Shown piece after piece: positions 1 to 8,364 of a stretch of DNA of 64,000 nucleotides. A model generated the notes under the pieces. The model searched no databases. It saw only the letters and a program-made list of their open reading frames with translations, and had not been told where the DNA came from. Position numbers and translations under genes: made by a program. Origin of the DNA: Streptomyces sp. ATexAB-D23 (lineage in GTDB: Bacteria; Actinomycetota; Actinomycetes; Streptomycetales; Streptomycetaceae); NCBI RefSeq assembly GCF_000373645.1, contig NZ_KB892004.1, positions 85,967 to 149,966 on the forward strand, written 5' to 3'. How positions within the stretch are numbered: position 1 is the stretch's first letter; each line of letters starts with the position of its first letter.

Positions 1-248
1 GCTTGGACGGCACCACGCCCCAGCCCACCCCCAGCCCCTCCACCCCGCAGATCGTCACCCCCGACGACCCGGCCGGGGGCACCGGCGGCATCATCGACAC
101 CGACGGGGGCGGCTCCGGTGGCGGTGCGCTGGCCTCGACCGGTGTGCGGGCCGGCGCCTTCGCCGGCCTGGCGGCCCTGCTCGTCGCCGCCGGATGGCGG
201 GTCGTCGTGATCGCCCGCCGCAGGGCAGCGGTGGGGGACGGGATATGA
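1..248 (+). CDS. C-terminal end of an exported, probably wall-anchored protein (partial)
   Basis: Only the last ~81 codons are present; the frame is open from base 3 and ends in TGA at 246-248, so the start lies upstream of the window. The visible part is a Pro/Ser/Thr-rich linker, a Gly-rich stretch, the pentapeptide LASTG, one hydrophobic segment of about 20 residues and an Arg cluster. LAxTG plus helix plus basic tail is the sorting signal recognised by class E sortases in Streptomyces, so anchoring to the wall or membrane is likely. In related streptomycetes the gene at this place, next to an SCO2322-type gene and an ECF transporter, is usually described as a prenyltransferase/squalene-oxidase-repeat (alpha/alpha-barrel) protein; that part cannot be seen here. 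The stop overlaps the next ATG (ATGA). Confidence 0.6.
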   Translation, partial: LDGTTPQPTPSPSTPQIVTPDDPAGGTGGIIDTDGGGSGGGALASTGVRAGAFAGLAALLVAAGWRVVVIARRRAAVGDGI

Positions 249-1156
249 CGACCGCCCCATGGCGCAGGGCAGTACGGGCGGTGACCGCACTCCTGCTCGG
301 GACCGCCGCGCTGACGGCCAACGCGCCGTCGGCGGCGGCGGACCCGCAGCCCATGGGCCGGTGCACCACCACGTCCGGGGCCGTGCTCGCGGTCGACTTC
401 AGCCACTGGGGCGGGCCCGTCTACCGCTCCTGCGGAACCACCCCGACGACCGGGTACGAACTGCTCAACCAGGGCGGCTGGCGCACCACCGGCACCGGAC
501 ACGACGGTCCGGCCTTCATCTGCCGGATCGGCTACAGCGGCCACCAGGGCGGCAAGCAGTACCCCACGCCCCAGCAGGACGACTGCGTCCTGACCCCGCC
601 CGCCTCCGCCTACTGGTCGTACTGGCACGCCGACCCGGGGGCGAGCACCTGGGAGTACAGCCGGCTCGGCGCGATGCTCTACCGGCCGAAGCCGGGCAGC
701 GTCGACCTGTGGATCTTCGGCGGCACCGACATCGGCGGCACCGAGGGCCGCCCCACCCTCACCCCGGACCAGCTGCGCGCCCACAACACCGAGGCGCGGG
801 GGGACGCGGGCAAGCCCGAGTCGACCGAGCGGGCCCCGGAGCTGCCCCCCGGCACCAGCACCGGTCCGAAGGCGACCGCGACCCGCAGGCCCCCGCCCTC
901 CACAACCGCGTCCGCCTCCCCGGAGACCTCGCCCGGCCCGTCGCGGTCCGCGTCACCGAGCCCCTCGGTGACCGGGACGCCCGGCCCGTCGCCGAGCGCG
1001 TCGGAGACCGGGACCCGCGTGGTCGACGCGGCCCCCGCGAGCGAGGCCAGGACGGACGCGGGCTCCGTCCTGCCGGTGGTGGCCGGCGGCGCCCTGATCC
1101 TGCTCGTCGGCGGGGCGGCCGTGTACGCGGCCGGGCGCCGCCGCCGCACGGAGTGA
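245..1156 (+). CDS. Secreted, membrane-anchored SCO2322-family protein of an ECF transport operon
   Basis: 303 residues from the ATG that overlaps the upstream stop. A signal peptide (Arg-rich start, hydrophobic core, AAADP cleavage region near residue 32) precedes a cysteine-containing globular domain to about residue 180 with aromatic-rich motifs (YWSYWHADPG, WEYSRLGA). Then come a long Pro/Thr/Ser linker, a C-terminal transmembrane helix and a GRRRR tail, so the domain should sit outside the cell, tethered to the membrane. The globular part resembles DUF4430, a beta domain also found at the C-terminus of transcobalamin/intrinsic factor; this resemblance is by eye. Coupled by a GTGA overlap to ecfT. 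Role inferred: extracellular ligand capture for the ECF importer. Confidence 0.6.
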   Translation: MTTAPWRRAVRAVTALLLGTAALTANAPSAAADPQPMGRCTTTSGAVLAVDFSHWGGPVYRSCGTTPTTGYELLNQGGWRTTGTGHDGPAFICRIGYSGHQGGKQYPTPQQDDCVLTPPASAYWSYWHADPGASTWEYSRLGAMLYRPKPGSVDLWIFGGTDIGGTEGRPTLTPDQLRAHNTEARGDAGKPESTERAPELPPGTSTGPKATATRRPPPSTTASASPETSPGPSRSASPSPSVTGTPGPSPSASETGTRVVDAAPASEARTDAGSVLPVVAGGALILLVGGAAVYAAGRRRRTE

Positions 1157-2346
1157 CCCGGGTGACCCACACGGCCCGCGAGGCGGCCGCACCGGTCTCC
1201 GGCAACCTGCCGGACACCGGCGGCCGCCGCCTGCCCAGGACCCTGCATCCGGTCGCCTGGTGGATCTGGGCGCTCGCCCTGGCCACGGCGGTCAGCCGCA
1301 CCAACAACCCGCTGCTGCTCCTCCTCGTCCTCGCGGTCCTCGGCTACGTCGTCACCGCGCGCCGCACCGAGGCCCCCTGGGCACGAGGATTCAAGTACTA
1401 CCTCTTTCTCGCCGGCACCGTCGTCGCGATCCGGGTCCTGTTCCGGGCCGTGTTCGCCACCGGCATCACCCCGCACGACCACTTCCTCTTCGCGCTCCCG
1501 CACATCCCCACCCCCGACTGGTACGCCGGCATCCGGCTCGGCGGCCCCGTCTCGCTCGAAGCGCTGCTGTCGGCCGCCACCGACGGACTGCGGCTCGCCT
1601 GCATGCTGTGCTGCATCGGCGCCGCCAACACCCTCGCCAACCCCAAACGGGCCCTGCGCGTCCTGCCCGGAGCCCTGCACGAACTCGGCGTCGCCGTCAC
1701 CGTCGCCATCAGCGTCGCCCCCCAACTCGTCCAGAGCGTCCAGCGCGTCGCCCGCGCCCGCCGGCTCCGCGCCGGCCGCAACAAGGGGCTGAAGGCCCTG
1801 CGCGGCATCGTTGTCCCCGTCCTGGAGGACGCCCTCGAACGCTCCCTGCGCCTGGCCGCCGGCATGGACTCCCGGGGATACGGCCGCGCCGGCACCGCGA
1901 CCCGCCGCTCCCGGCGCGTCACCGGCACCCTCATGCTCCTCGGCATGTGCGGGCTGTGCGCCGGGGCCTACGGGCTCCTCGACGCGACCGCGCCCCGCTT
2001 CCTCGGCCTCCCGGCCATGGCGGCGGGAGCCGTGCTGTGCGTGGCCGGTCTGCGCATCGGCGGGCGCCGGGTCTCGCGCACCACCTACCGGCCCGACCCC
2101 TGGCGGCTGCCCGAGTGGGCCGTCGCCGGGGCCGGGACGCTCTCCGCCGTGCTGCTGTTCAGCAACATGGGCTACGACGCCGCCGAGCTCAACCCCTCCA
2201 TCTACCCCCTCAGCTGGCCCACCCTGCCGCTGGTGCCCGCCTGCGCGATCCTGCTCGCCGGGACGGCCGGGTTCCTCGCACCACCACCGGCCGCGCCCCG
2301 CCCGGCCGTACCCCGGCCGCGCGCCGAGAAAGCCGGAGCCACGTGA
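1153..2346 (+). CDS. ECF transporter transmembrane component T (EcfT)
   Basis: 397 residues. The chosen start is the GTG that overlaps the upstream stop (GTGA); a second GTG at 1162 is possible. After a hydrophilic N-terminus the protein has several hydrophobic helices, then a long cytoplasmic region containing RARRLRAGR and the ESLRLAAGMDSRGYG-like segment (here RSLRLAAGMDSRGYG) typical of EcfT coupling helices that contact the ATPases, followed by more helices. EcfT links the S component to the two ATPase units and moves the substrate through the membrane. Translationally coupled on both sides in the five-gene operon. Confidence 0.85.
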   Translation: MTRVTHTAREAAAPVSGNLPDTGGRRLPRTLHPVAWWIWALALATAVSRTNNPLLLLLVLAVLGYVVTARRTEAPWARGFKYYLFLAGTVVAIRVLFRAVFATGITPHDHFLFALPHIPTPDWYAGIRLGGPVSLEALLSAATDGLRLACMLCCIGAANTLANPKRALRVLPGALHELGVAVTVAISVAPQLVQSVQRVARARRLRAGRNKGLKALRGIVVPVLEDALERSLRLAAGMDSRGYGRAGTATRRSRRVTGTLMLLGMCGLCAGAYGLLDATAPRFLGLPAMAAGAVLCVAGLRIGGRRVSRTTYRPDPWRLPEWAVAGAGTLSAVLLFSNMGYDAAELNPSIYPLSWPTLPLVPACAILLAGTAGFLAPPPAAPRPAVPRPRAEKAGAT

Positions 2347-3992
2347 TCACCTTCGACCAGGTCACCGTCAGATACGAGGACACGGCCGAACCCGCCCTGC
2401 GCGAGGTCGACCTCACCATCGAGGAGGGCGAGCTCTGCCTCGTCGTCGGCCACACGGGAGTCGGCAAGTCCACGCTCCTGGGAGCCGTCAACGGACTGGT
2501 GCCCCACTTCACCGGCGGCACCCTGCACGGCCGCGTCACCGTCGACGGCCGGGACACCGCCCACCACCCTCCCCGGGAACTCGCCGATGTGGTCGGTGTG
2601 GTCGGACAGGACCCGCTCGACGGATTCGTCACAGACACCGTCGAGGAAGAACTCGCCTACGCGATGGAGCAGTTGGCGACCCCGCCCGCCGTCATGCGCA
2701 AACGTGTGGAGGAGACCCTCGACCTGCTGGGCCTCGCCGACCTGCGTCACCGAGCCCTGCACGAGCTGTCCGGCGGCCAGCAGCAGCGGGTGGCGATCGG
2801 CTCCGTCCTCACCGCGCACCCCCGCGTCCTCGTCCTGGACGAACCCACCTCCGCCCTCGACCCCACCGCCGCCGACGAGGTCCTCGCCGCCGTCACCCGC
2901 CTCGTCCACGACCTCGGCGTCACCGTCCTCATGGCCGAGCACCGCCTCGAACGCGTCGTCCAGTACGCCGACCGGGTCATCCACCTGCCCGGCGACGGCC
3001 GCGCCGTCCACGGCGCCCCCGGCGACATCCTGCGCACGTCGTCCATCGCCCCGCCCATCGTGGACCTCGCCCGCGCAGCCGGCTGGGACCCGCTGCCGCT
3101 GTCCGTGCGCGACGCCCGCCGCGCCGCCGTCCCGCTGCGCACCCGGCTCGGCGCGGCCGAGCCCGCCCCCGTCCGCCCGGCCCCGCCCGCCGGCGCCCCC
3201 GCCCTGCTGACCGCACGTGGGGTCACCGTCGCCTACCACGGCGTCCCCGCCGTCCGCGAGGCCGGCCTCGCCCTGCGCGCCGGTGAGATCACGGCACTGA
3301 TGGGCCGCAACGGCTCCGGGAAGTCCTCCCTGATGTGGGCCCTCCAGGGCTCGGGACCGCGCAGGGCCGGCAGCGTACGCGTCACTTCGGACGGGACGGC
3401 ACGCGACCCGCACACCCTGCCGGCGGCCGAGGCGCGGCGCCTCGTCGGGCTCGTCCCGCAGACCCCCGCCGACCTGCTCTACCTGGAGAGCGTCGAGCAG
3501 GAACTGGGCCAGGCCGACAGCGAGTCGGCCGACGGGGACACGCGCCCCGGCGCACGGACGATCCTCGACCGGCTGGTCCCGGGCATCGCCGGCACCACCC
3601 ACCCCAGGGACCTGTCCGAGGGGCAGAAGCTGGCGCTCGTCCTCGCCATCCAGCTCGCCGCCACCCCGCGTGTCCTGCTGCTCGACGAACCGACGCGCGG
3701 CCTGGACTACCGGGCCAAGGCGGAGCTCACCCGGATCGTCGCCGCTCTCGCGGCCGAGGGCCGCTCGGTCGTCATCTCCACCCACGACGTGGAGTTCGTC
3801 GCCCGCACCGCCGACCGGGTGGTCGTCATGGCCGAGGGCGACATCGTCGCGGACGGCCCCACCCGCGAAGTCATCGTCGCCTCCCCGGTGTTCGCACCGC
3901 AGACCGCCAAGATCCTCGCCCCGCTGCCCTTCCTCACCGTCGACCAGGTGACAGCGGCCCTGGACGCGTCCGAGGACGGGGACCGGACATGA
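2343..3992 (+). CDS. ECF transporter fused double ATPase (EcfA-EcfA')
   Basis: 549 residues from a GTG overlapping the ecfT stop (GTGA). Two ABC ATPase domains lie in tandem. Domain 1 (about 1-260) has Walker A GHTGVGKST, signature LSGGQQQR and Walker B LVLDEPTSALD. Domain 2 (about 285-535) has Walker A GRNGSGKSS, the variant signature LSEGQKLAL and Walker B LLLDEPTRGLD. The fusion replaces the usual separate EcfA and EcfA' subunits, so one polypeptide can form the NBD pair that powers EcfT. Substrate is set by the S component downstream, not by this protein. Confidence 0.9.
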   Translation: MITFDQVTVRYEDTAEPALREVDLTIEEGELCLVVGHTGVGKSTLLGAVNGLVPHFTGGTLHGRVTVDGRDTAHHPPRELADVVGVVGQDPLDGFVTDTVEEELAYAMEQLATPPAVMRKRVEETLDLLGLADLRHRALHELSGGQQQRVAIGSVLTAHPRVLVLDEPTSALDPTAADEVLAAVTRLVHDLGVTVLMAEHRLERVVQYADRVIHLPGDGRAVHGAPGDILRTSSIAPPIVDLARAAGWDPLPLSVRDARRAAVPLRTRLGAAEPAPVRPAPPAGAPALLTARGVTVAYHGVPAVREAGLALRAGEITALMGRNGSGKSSLMWALQGSGPRRAGSVRVTSDGTARDPHTLPAAEARRLVGLVPQTPADLLYLESVEQELGQADSESADGDTRPGARTILDRLVPGIAGTTHPRDLSEGQKLALVLAIQLAATPRVLLLDEPTRGLDYRAKAELTRIVAALAAEGRSVVISTHDVEFVARTADRVVVMAEGDIVADGPTREVIVASPVFAPQTAKILAPLPFLTVDQVTAALDASEDGDRT

Positions 3993-4819
3993 GCACCGCC
4001 ACCACCGCGGCCATCCGGCTCACCCCCAGGGTCTCGCTGGTCATCGCCCTGGCCGCCTTCATCGGCGTGGTGGCCTTCTTCTGGCCCTTCGTCGTCGCGC
4101 CGGGAAAGTTCGGATCGAACTACGCCCCGCCCCTCATCTTCGGCGTGCTGCTCGTCCTCGTCCTGTGCGTGGTGCTCTCCGAGATCGCCGAGGGCGGGAT
4201 CAGCTCCAAGGCGCTGGCCATGCTCGGCGTCCTGTCCGCCGTCAACGCCGCCCTGCGCCCCCTCGGCGCCGGGACGGCCGGAATCGAAACGGTCTTCTTC
4301 GTCCTGGTCCTCGCCGGGCGCGTCTACGGCCCCGGCTTCGGCTTCACCCTCGGCTGCACCTCGCTGTTCACCTCCGCGCTGATCACGGGCGGCGTCGGGC
4401 CGTGGATGCCGTACCAGATGTTCGGCTGCGCCTTCGTGGGCATGCTCGCCGGCTTCCTGCCCCGCGCCACCGGCCGCCGCGAGGTGCTGCTGCTCGCCGG
4501 GTACGGATCGCTCTCCGGCTACCTCTTCGGCTTCCTGCTCAACCTGTCCTTCTGGCCGTTCTCCCTCGACCCGGACAGCTCCATCGCGTACCTGCCAGGA
4601 CTGCCGTTCACCGAGCAGTGGCACCGCTACCTCGCGTTCGACCTCGCCACCTCGCTGGGCTGGGACACCGGGCGGGCCGTCACCAACTTCGTCTGCGTCA
4701 TGCTGGCGGGCCCGGCCGTGCTCACCACCTTCCGGCGCGCCGCCCGCCGGGCCCGCTTCCGGGCCCCGGTCCGCTTCACCCCCGCCGGTCCCGGCTCCGC
4801 CGACGGCCGGGACACCTGA
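3989..4819 (+). CDS. ECF transporter substrate-capture (S) component
   Basis: 276 residues; ATG overlaps the ATPase stop (ATGA). It is strongly hydrophobic with about six membrane segments, an N-terminal helix near residues 10-30 and an Arg-rich cytoplasmic tail, as in ECF S components of the group that partners a fused EcfA. The substrate cannot be read from sequence. The extracellular DUF4430-like partner and the convergent B12-riboswitch-controlled metE next door make a cobalamin-type substrate a possibility only. A strong hairpin overlaps the stop codon and ends the operon. Confidence 0.75.
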   Translation: MSTATTAAIRLTPRVSLVIALAAFIGVVAFFWPFVVAPGKFGSNYAPPLIFGVLLVLVLCVVLSEIAEGGISSKALAMLGVLSAVNAALRPLGAGTAGIETVFFVLVLAGRVYGPGFGFTLGCTSLFTSALITGGVGPWMPYQMFGCAFVGMLAGFLPRATGRREVLLLAGYGSLSGYLFGFLLNLSFWPFSLDPDSSIAYLPGLPFTEQWHRYLAFDLATSLGWDTGRAVTNFVCVMLAGPAVLTTFRRAARRARFRAPVRFTPAGPGSADGRDT

Positions 4820-4847
4820 GTCCGGCTCGTACCCAGGTGTCCCGGCC
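4805..4847. terminator. Convergent terminator hairpin between ECF operon and metE
   Basis: Perfect 14-bp inverted repeat (4805-4818 and 4834-4847, arm GGCCGGGACACCTG) with a 15-nt loop, overlapping the ECF stop codon and lying 17 nt past the metE stop. It can serve both converging transcripts. There is no strong T-run, as is common in Streptomyces. Confidence 0.7.
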
Positions 4848-4864
4848 GGCCGCTCAACCGGGCG

Positions 4865-7183
4865 TCAGGAGGAGGCGAGTTCGCCGCGGACGGTACGGGC
4901 CGCCGCCACCAGGTTCTCCAGCGACGCGCGGGTCTCGGGCCAGGCGCGGGTCTTCAGGCCGCAGTCGGGATTGACCCACAGCCGCTCGGCGGGGATGGCC
5001 TTCAGGCCGGTGCGCAGGAGCTGTGCGGCCTCCTCGGCGCTCGGCACGCGCGGGGAGTGGATGTCGTAGACGCCGGGCCCTGCCTCGCGCGGGTAGCCGT
5101 GTGCGGCGAGTTCGTGGGCGACCTGCATGTGGGAGCGGGCGGCCTCCAGGCTGATGACGTCGGCGTCGAGGTCGTCGATGGCCCGGACGATGTCGCCGAA
5201 CTCGGCGTAGCACATGTGGGTGTGGATCTGGGTGTCCGGCCTCACCCCGCTCGTGGTGAGGCGGAACGACTCGGTGGCCCAGGCCAGGTAGTCCGCGCGG
5301 CCGGCGGCCCGCAGCGGCAGGGTCTCGCGCAGGGCGGGCTCGTCCACCTGGATGACCGAGGTGCCGCCCGCCTCCAGGTCGTTGACCTCGTCGCGCAGGG
5401 CGAGGGCGACCTGGCGGGCGGTGTCGCCGAGCGGCTGGTCGTCGCGGACGAAGGACCAGGCGAGCATGGTGACCGGGCCGGTGAGCATGCCCTTGACCGG
5501 GCGGTCGGTGAGCGACTGGGCGTAGAAGGTCCAGCGCACCGTCATGGGCGCGGGGCGCGAGATGTCGCCGGCGAGAACGGGCGGGCGGACGTAGCGGGTG
5601 CCGTAGGACTGGACCCAGCCGTGCTGGGTGGCCAGGTAGCCGGTCAGCTGCTCGGCGAAGTACTGCACCATGTCGTTGCGTTCGGGCTCGCCGTGCACCA
5701 GGACGTCGATGCCGGCCTTCTCCTGAAAGGCGATGACCTCGCCGATCTCGGCCCGGATGCGTTCCTCGTAGCCGGCGGTGTCGACGCGTCCGGCGCGCAG
5801 GTCGGCACGGGCGGTGCGCAGTTCGCCGGTCTGCGGGAAGGAGCCGATGGTCGTCGTCGGCAGCAGCGGCAGCCCGAGGTGGGCGCGCTGGGCGGCGGCG
5901 CGTTCGGCGTACGGCTGGGAGCGGCGGACGTCCGCCTCGGTGACGGCGGCGGTCCTGGCCCGCACCGCCGGGTCCCGGGTGAGGGGGGAGCCGGCGCGGG
6001 AGGCGAGGGCGGCGCGGTTGGCGGCGGTCTCGGCGGCCACCGCCTCGGTGCCCAGGGCCAGTCCCTTCGCCAGGGTCACCACCTCGTCGGTCTTCTGCCG
6101 GGCGAAGGCGAGCCAGCGAAGGACCTCCGGGTCGATGTCCTTCTCCGGCGCGGTGTCCAGCGGGACGTGCAGCAGGGAGCAGGACGCGGCAACGTCGACC
6201 CGGCCGGCGAGACCGAGGAGCGTGGCGAGGGTCGCGAGGGACTTCTCGTAGTCGTTGATCCAGATGTTGCGGCCGTTGACGACGCCCGCGACGAGCCGCT
6301 TGCCGGGGAGCCCGCCGACGGCTGCGAGGTCCTCCAGGTTGGCCGCGGCCGCGCCGGTGAAGTCGAGCGCCAGGCCCTCGACGGGGGCCTTCGCCAGGAC
6401 CGGGAGCGCCTCGCCGAGCCGGTCGAAGTAGGAGGCGACGAGCAGCTGCGGCCGGTCGGTGAGGGCGCCGAGGCCGCGGTAGGCGCGGGCGGCGGCGTTG
6501 AGCTCGGCCGGGGTGCGGTCCTGGACGAGGGCGGGTTCGTCCAGCTGCACCCACCGCGCTCCGGCGGCGCGCAGGTCGGCGAGCACCTCCGCGTACACGG
6601 GGAGCAGCCGGTCGAGCAGGGTGAGCGGTTCGAAGCCGGCGGCCACCCCGGGGGCGGGCTTGGCCAGCAGGAGATAGGTGACGGGGCCGACGAGCACGGG
6701 CCGGGCGGTGTGTCCGAGCGCGAGGGCCTCGGTCAGCTCGATGACCTGCTTGGTGGAGTCGGCGGTGAAGACGGTGTCGGGGCCGAGCTCGGGGACCAGG
6801 TAGTGGTAGTTGGTGTCGAACCACTTGGTCATCTCCAGCGGGGCCACGTCCTGGGTCCCGCGCGCCATGGCGAAGTATCCGTCGAGAGCGTCGGACGCGA
6901 CGGCCTCGCGGTGCCGGTCCGGGACGGCCCCGACCATGACGCTGGTGTCCAGGACGTGGTCGTAGTACGAGAAGTCACCGGTCGGCACCTCGTGGACGCC
7001 GGCGCCGGCCAGCTGCCGCCAGTTGGACCGGCGCAGCTCTGCCGCCGTCTCCCGGAGGGCGTCGGCGGTGACCCGGCCCTTCCAGTAGCCCTCGATCGCC
7101 TTCTTCAGCTCCCGGTCCGGGCCCTGCCGGGGGTAGCCGTACACGGTGGCCTGCGCTGCCGCGGCTGCGGACTTGGATGTCAC
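4865..7183 (-). CDS. metE: Cobalamin-independent methionine synthase MetE
   Basis: 772 residues, the usual MetE length. It transfers the methyl group of 5-methyltetrahydrofolate (polyglutamate) to homocysteine in the last step of methionine synthesis without B12. Start GTG at 7183 ([16 protein letters not shown]) is preceded by AAGGAG at good spacing; the longer open frame upstream lies inside the riboswitch leader. The N-terminal half carries the folate-binding barrel ([14 protein letters not shown]); the C-terminal catalytic barrel has [11 protein letters not shown], the zinc-site region IHTHMCY and [11 protein letters not shown] near the end. The preceding cobalamin riboswitch means expression should fall when B12 is available, leaving MetH (elsewhere) to do the job. 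Confidence 0.95.
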   Translation of the reverse strand: MTSKSAAAAAQATVYGYPRQGPDRELKKAIEGYWKGRVTADALRETAAELRRSNWRQLAGAGVHEVPTGDFSYYDHVLDTSVMVGAVPDRHREAVASDALDGYFAMARGTQDVAPLEMTKWFDTNYHYLVPELGPDTVFTADSTKQVIELTEALALGHTARPVLVGPVTYLLLAKPAPGVAAGFEPLTLLDRLLPVYAEVLADLRAAGARWVQLDEPALVQDRTPAELNAAARAYRGLGALTDRPQLLVASYFDRLGEALPVLAKAPVEGLALDFTGAAAANLEDLAAVGGLPGKRLVAGVVNGRNIWINDYEKSLATLATLLGLAGRVDVAASCSLLHVPLDTAPEKDIDPEVLRWLAFARQKTDEVVTLAKGLALGTEAVAAETAANRAALASRAGSPLTRDPAVRARTAAVTEADVRRSQPYAERAAAQRAHLGLPLLPTTTIGSFPQTGELRTARADLRAGRVDTAGYEERIRAEIGEVIAFQEKAGIDVLVHGEPERNDMVQYFAEQLTGYLATQHGWVQSYGTRYVRPPVLAGDISRPAPMTVRWTFYAQSLTDRPVKGMLTGPVTMLAWSFVRDDQPLGDTARQVALALRDEVNDLEAGGTSVIQVDEPALRETLPLRAAGRADYLAWATESFRLTTSGVRPDTQIHTHMCYAEFGDIVRAIDDLDADVISLEAARSHMQVAHELAAHGYPREAGPGVYDIHSPRVPSAEEAAQLLRTGLKAIPAERLWVNPDCGLKTRAWPETRASLENLVAAARTVRGELASS

Positions 7184-7344
7184 GGAAATCTCCTTCGCGA
7201 GATGACTCCTGAACATCCCGGGACGGGACACGGACGCGAAGGGATGACGGACCGGACGGGCCCCTGGCACACGCGGTGCGGGTTCTTCGTCAGGTACGCA
7301 CGCCGACCCGCCCACGAGGTCACCGGGATTTCCGCGTACGAGTG

Positions 7345-7560
7345 GTCGTGCGCGGGCAACGGGCAGGTCTTCGGACTCGCGGGCACATCCGCCAGGGACG
7401 GATTCCTACTGGCCGTCGCTTCCCGGATCGGACGGATCCAGTGCGTATGACGGCGGTCGTTCCCACTCACCGCTGCGGGGCAGTCCCGGATTCCCACCGG
7501 GTTCCCTCTTACGACGCGCCTGTCTGGCGGACAGGGCGAACCAGCTGCGCCGCCAGCCTA
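7345..7560 (-). promoter_or_regulatory. Cobalamin (B12) riboswitch upstream of metE
   Basis: Read on the minus strand, the leader contains the conserved AdoCbl-riboswitch blocks in order: GGAACCCGGTGGGAATCCGG, then GGGACTGCCCCGCAGCGG, and at the 3' end the B12 box variant AGTCCGAAGACCTGCC at about 7361-7378. A variable stem region lies between them. The end is about 160 nt before the metE start. In actinobacteria such an element commonly represses metE when adenosyl- or methylcobalamin is abundant. Borders are approximate. Confidence 0.9.
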
Positions 7561-7704
7561 CGGGGTCGCGGACCGTGGGTGGCGCTCCGGCTCATATACC
7601 GGGACGGAAACCGCGCGGGAGGGGTGTGGGAGCGGTGCGGGAGGTGCGCGGCCGGGGTGCGGCCGGGGTGTGGCCCTTCACGCGGCCCGGCCTCCTGCGC
7701 TAGG

Positions 7705-7723
7705 TTAAGTGAGGGTAGCCTAA
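7705..7723. promoter_or_regulatory. Iron box (DmdR/IdeR operator), imperfect
   Basis: TTAAGTGAGGGTAGCCTAA matches the 19-bp palindromic iron-box pattern TTAGGTTAGGCTAACCTAA at most positions. It lies 100 bp upstream of a second box in the same promoter region, giving two DmdR sites ahead of the carrier protein/reductase pair. Confidence 0.55.
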
Positions 7724-7804
7724 GTTCCCAGTGCCCGACTGCCTGAACTCCGGGCGAAGGATGTTCGGTTGGCGGAAGAGGTGTCTGTGCCGCGCAAGTC
7801 GATG

Positions 7805-7823
7805 TTAGGTTAGCCTTGCCTGG
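7805..7823. promoter_or_regulatory. Iron box upstream of the aryl-carrier protein/reductase operon
   Basis: TTAGGTTAGCCTTGCCTGG keeps the left half-site perfectly and most of the right one. It is 300 nt before the carrier-protein ATG and 16 nt before a possible small ORF, implying a long leader if the promoter overlaps the box. Confidence 0.65.
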
Positions 7824-7839
7824 GCTTTAGGGGGACTTC

Positions 7840-7920
7840 GTGTGGGCGTGGAAGGTGAGGGGCGGTGGCCCGGCGGCCGAGGCCGTCCGCACGGCTGATC
7901 GTGACGCCATCAGCCCCTGA
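7840..7920 (+). CDS. Possible 26-residue leader ORF after the iron box (doubtful)
   Basis: GTG at 7840 is preceded at about 6 nt by a purine-rich AGGGGGA sequence, and the frame runs 26 codons to TGA at 7918-7920. The peptide begins with two Trp residues (WAW) and ends in a charged segment (RTADRDAISP). It fits no family I know. It could be a regulatory upstream ORF in the 300-nt leader or chance. Listed because it is too short for ordinary ORF calling and has an unusually good start site directly after the operator. Confidence 0.25.
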   Translation: MWAWKVRGGGPAAEAVRTADRDAISP

Positions 7921-8124
7921 ACCCCGTGGTCCCGAAGCGTGTGCCCCGACGTCGCCGTCCGCCCGCCGTGAGCCGCTCCGCGCTCCCGGCGGGACGAGCC
8001 GCGCCCGCCGCCAGCGAAAATCCTTTCCCCGCCCGGTCGTTCGCGTTGCCCGCCGCCGGGCCCGTCCACCGCACCACCGCTCCGACCCACCCGTCGGTGC
8101 CCACCCCCCCGAAGGAGTCGTCCG

Positions 8125-8364
8125 ATGAGCCAGACCTTGTCGCCCGAGCGTGTCCGGGCCGACATCGCGGAACTGCTGGGCTGTGAGCCCGCCGAGATCA
8201 CGCCCGAGGAGAATCTTGTCGACCTCGGGCTCGACTCGATGCGCATCATGGTCCTGGTCGAGCGCTGGCGGGCGGCAGGGGCGACCACGCTGGAGTTCCC
8301 CGACCTCTTCGAGCTGCCCGAACTCGGCCACTGGCAGACGCTGCTGGCGGGTGAGGGCGCATGA
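8125..8364 (+). CDS. Free-standing aryl carrier protein (ArCP)
   Basis: 79 residues, one four-helix carrier domain. The phosphopantetheine site is LGLDSMR with Ser38; the following helix MRIMVLVERWRAAGA resembles the aryl-carrier domains of EntB/DhbB/VibB more than ordinary peptidyl carriers. In those systems an aryl-AMP ligase loads 2,3-dihydroxybenzoate or salicylate on the thiol and the first NRPS condensation domain takes it as the N-terminal cap. Here it is not fused to an isochorismatase, and no aryl-AMP ligase or dhb gene is in the window. Good AAGGAG before the ATG; stop overlaps the next ATG. Confidence 0.8.
   Translation: MSQTLSPERVRADIAELLGCEPAEITPEENLVDLGLDSMRIMVLVERWRAAGATTLEFPDLFELPELGHWQTLLAGEGA

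Larger units (their letters stand above)
7561..8124. other. Intergenic region between metE leader and the first siderophore operon
   Basis: About 560 nt without a convincing larger gene. It should hold the metE promoter (minus strand, beyond 7560), two iron boxes (7705-7723, 7805-7823), a possible 26-codon ORF just after the second box (7840-7920), and a GC-rich leader. A potential hairpin (GGCGGG...CCCGCC) lies near 7980-8010, followed by an A/T-richer stretch at about 8015-8027. The Shine-Dalgarno AAGGAG for the carrier-protein gene lies just before 8125. Confidence 0.5.

Noticed and set aside
5057..7450. 797-codon plus-strand frame opposite metE
   Set aside because: Low-complexity Gly/Val/Asp translation with no domain; metE motifs on the other strand explain the region.
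7865..8128. 87-codon frame in the leader before the carrier protein
   Set aside because: Arg/Pro-rich translation typical of random high-GC sequence, with no family resemblance and no convincing ribosome site.
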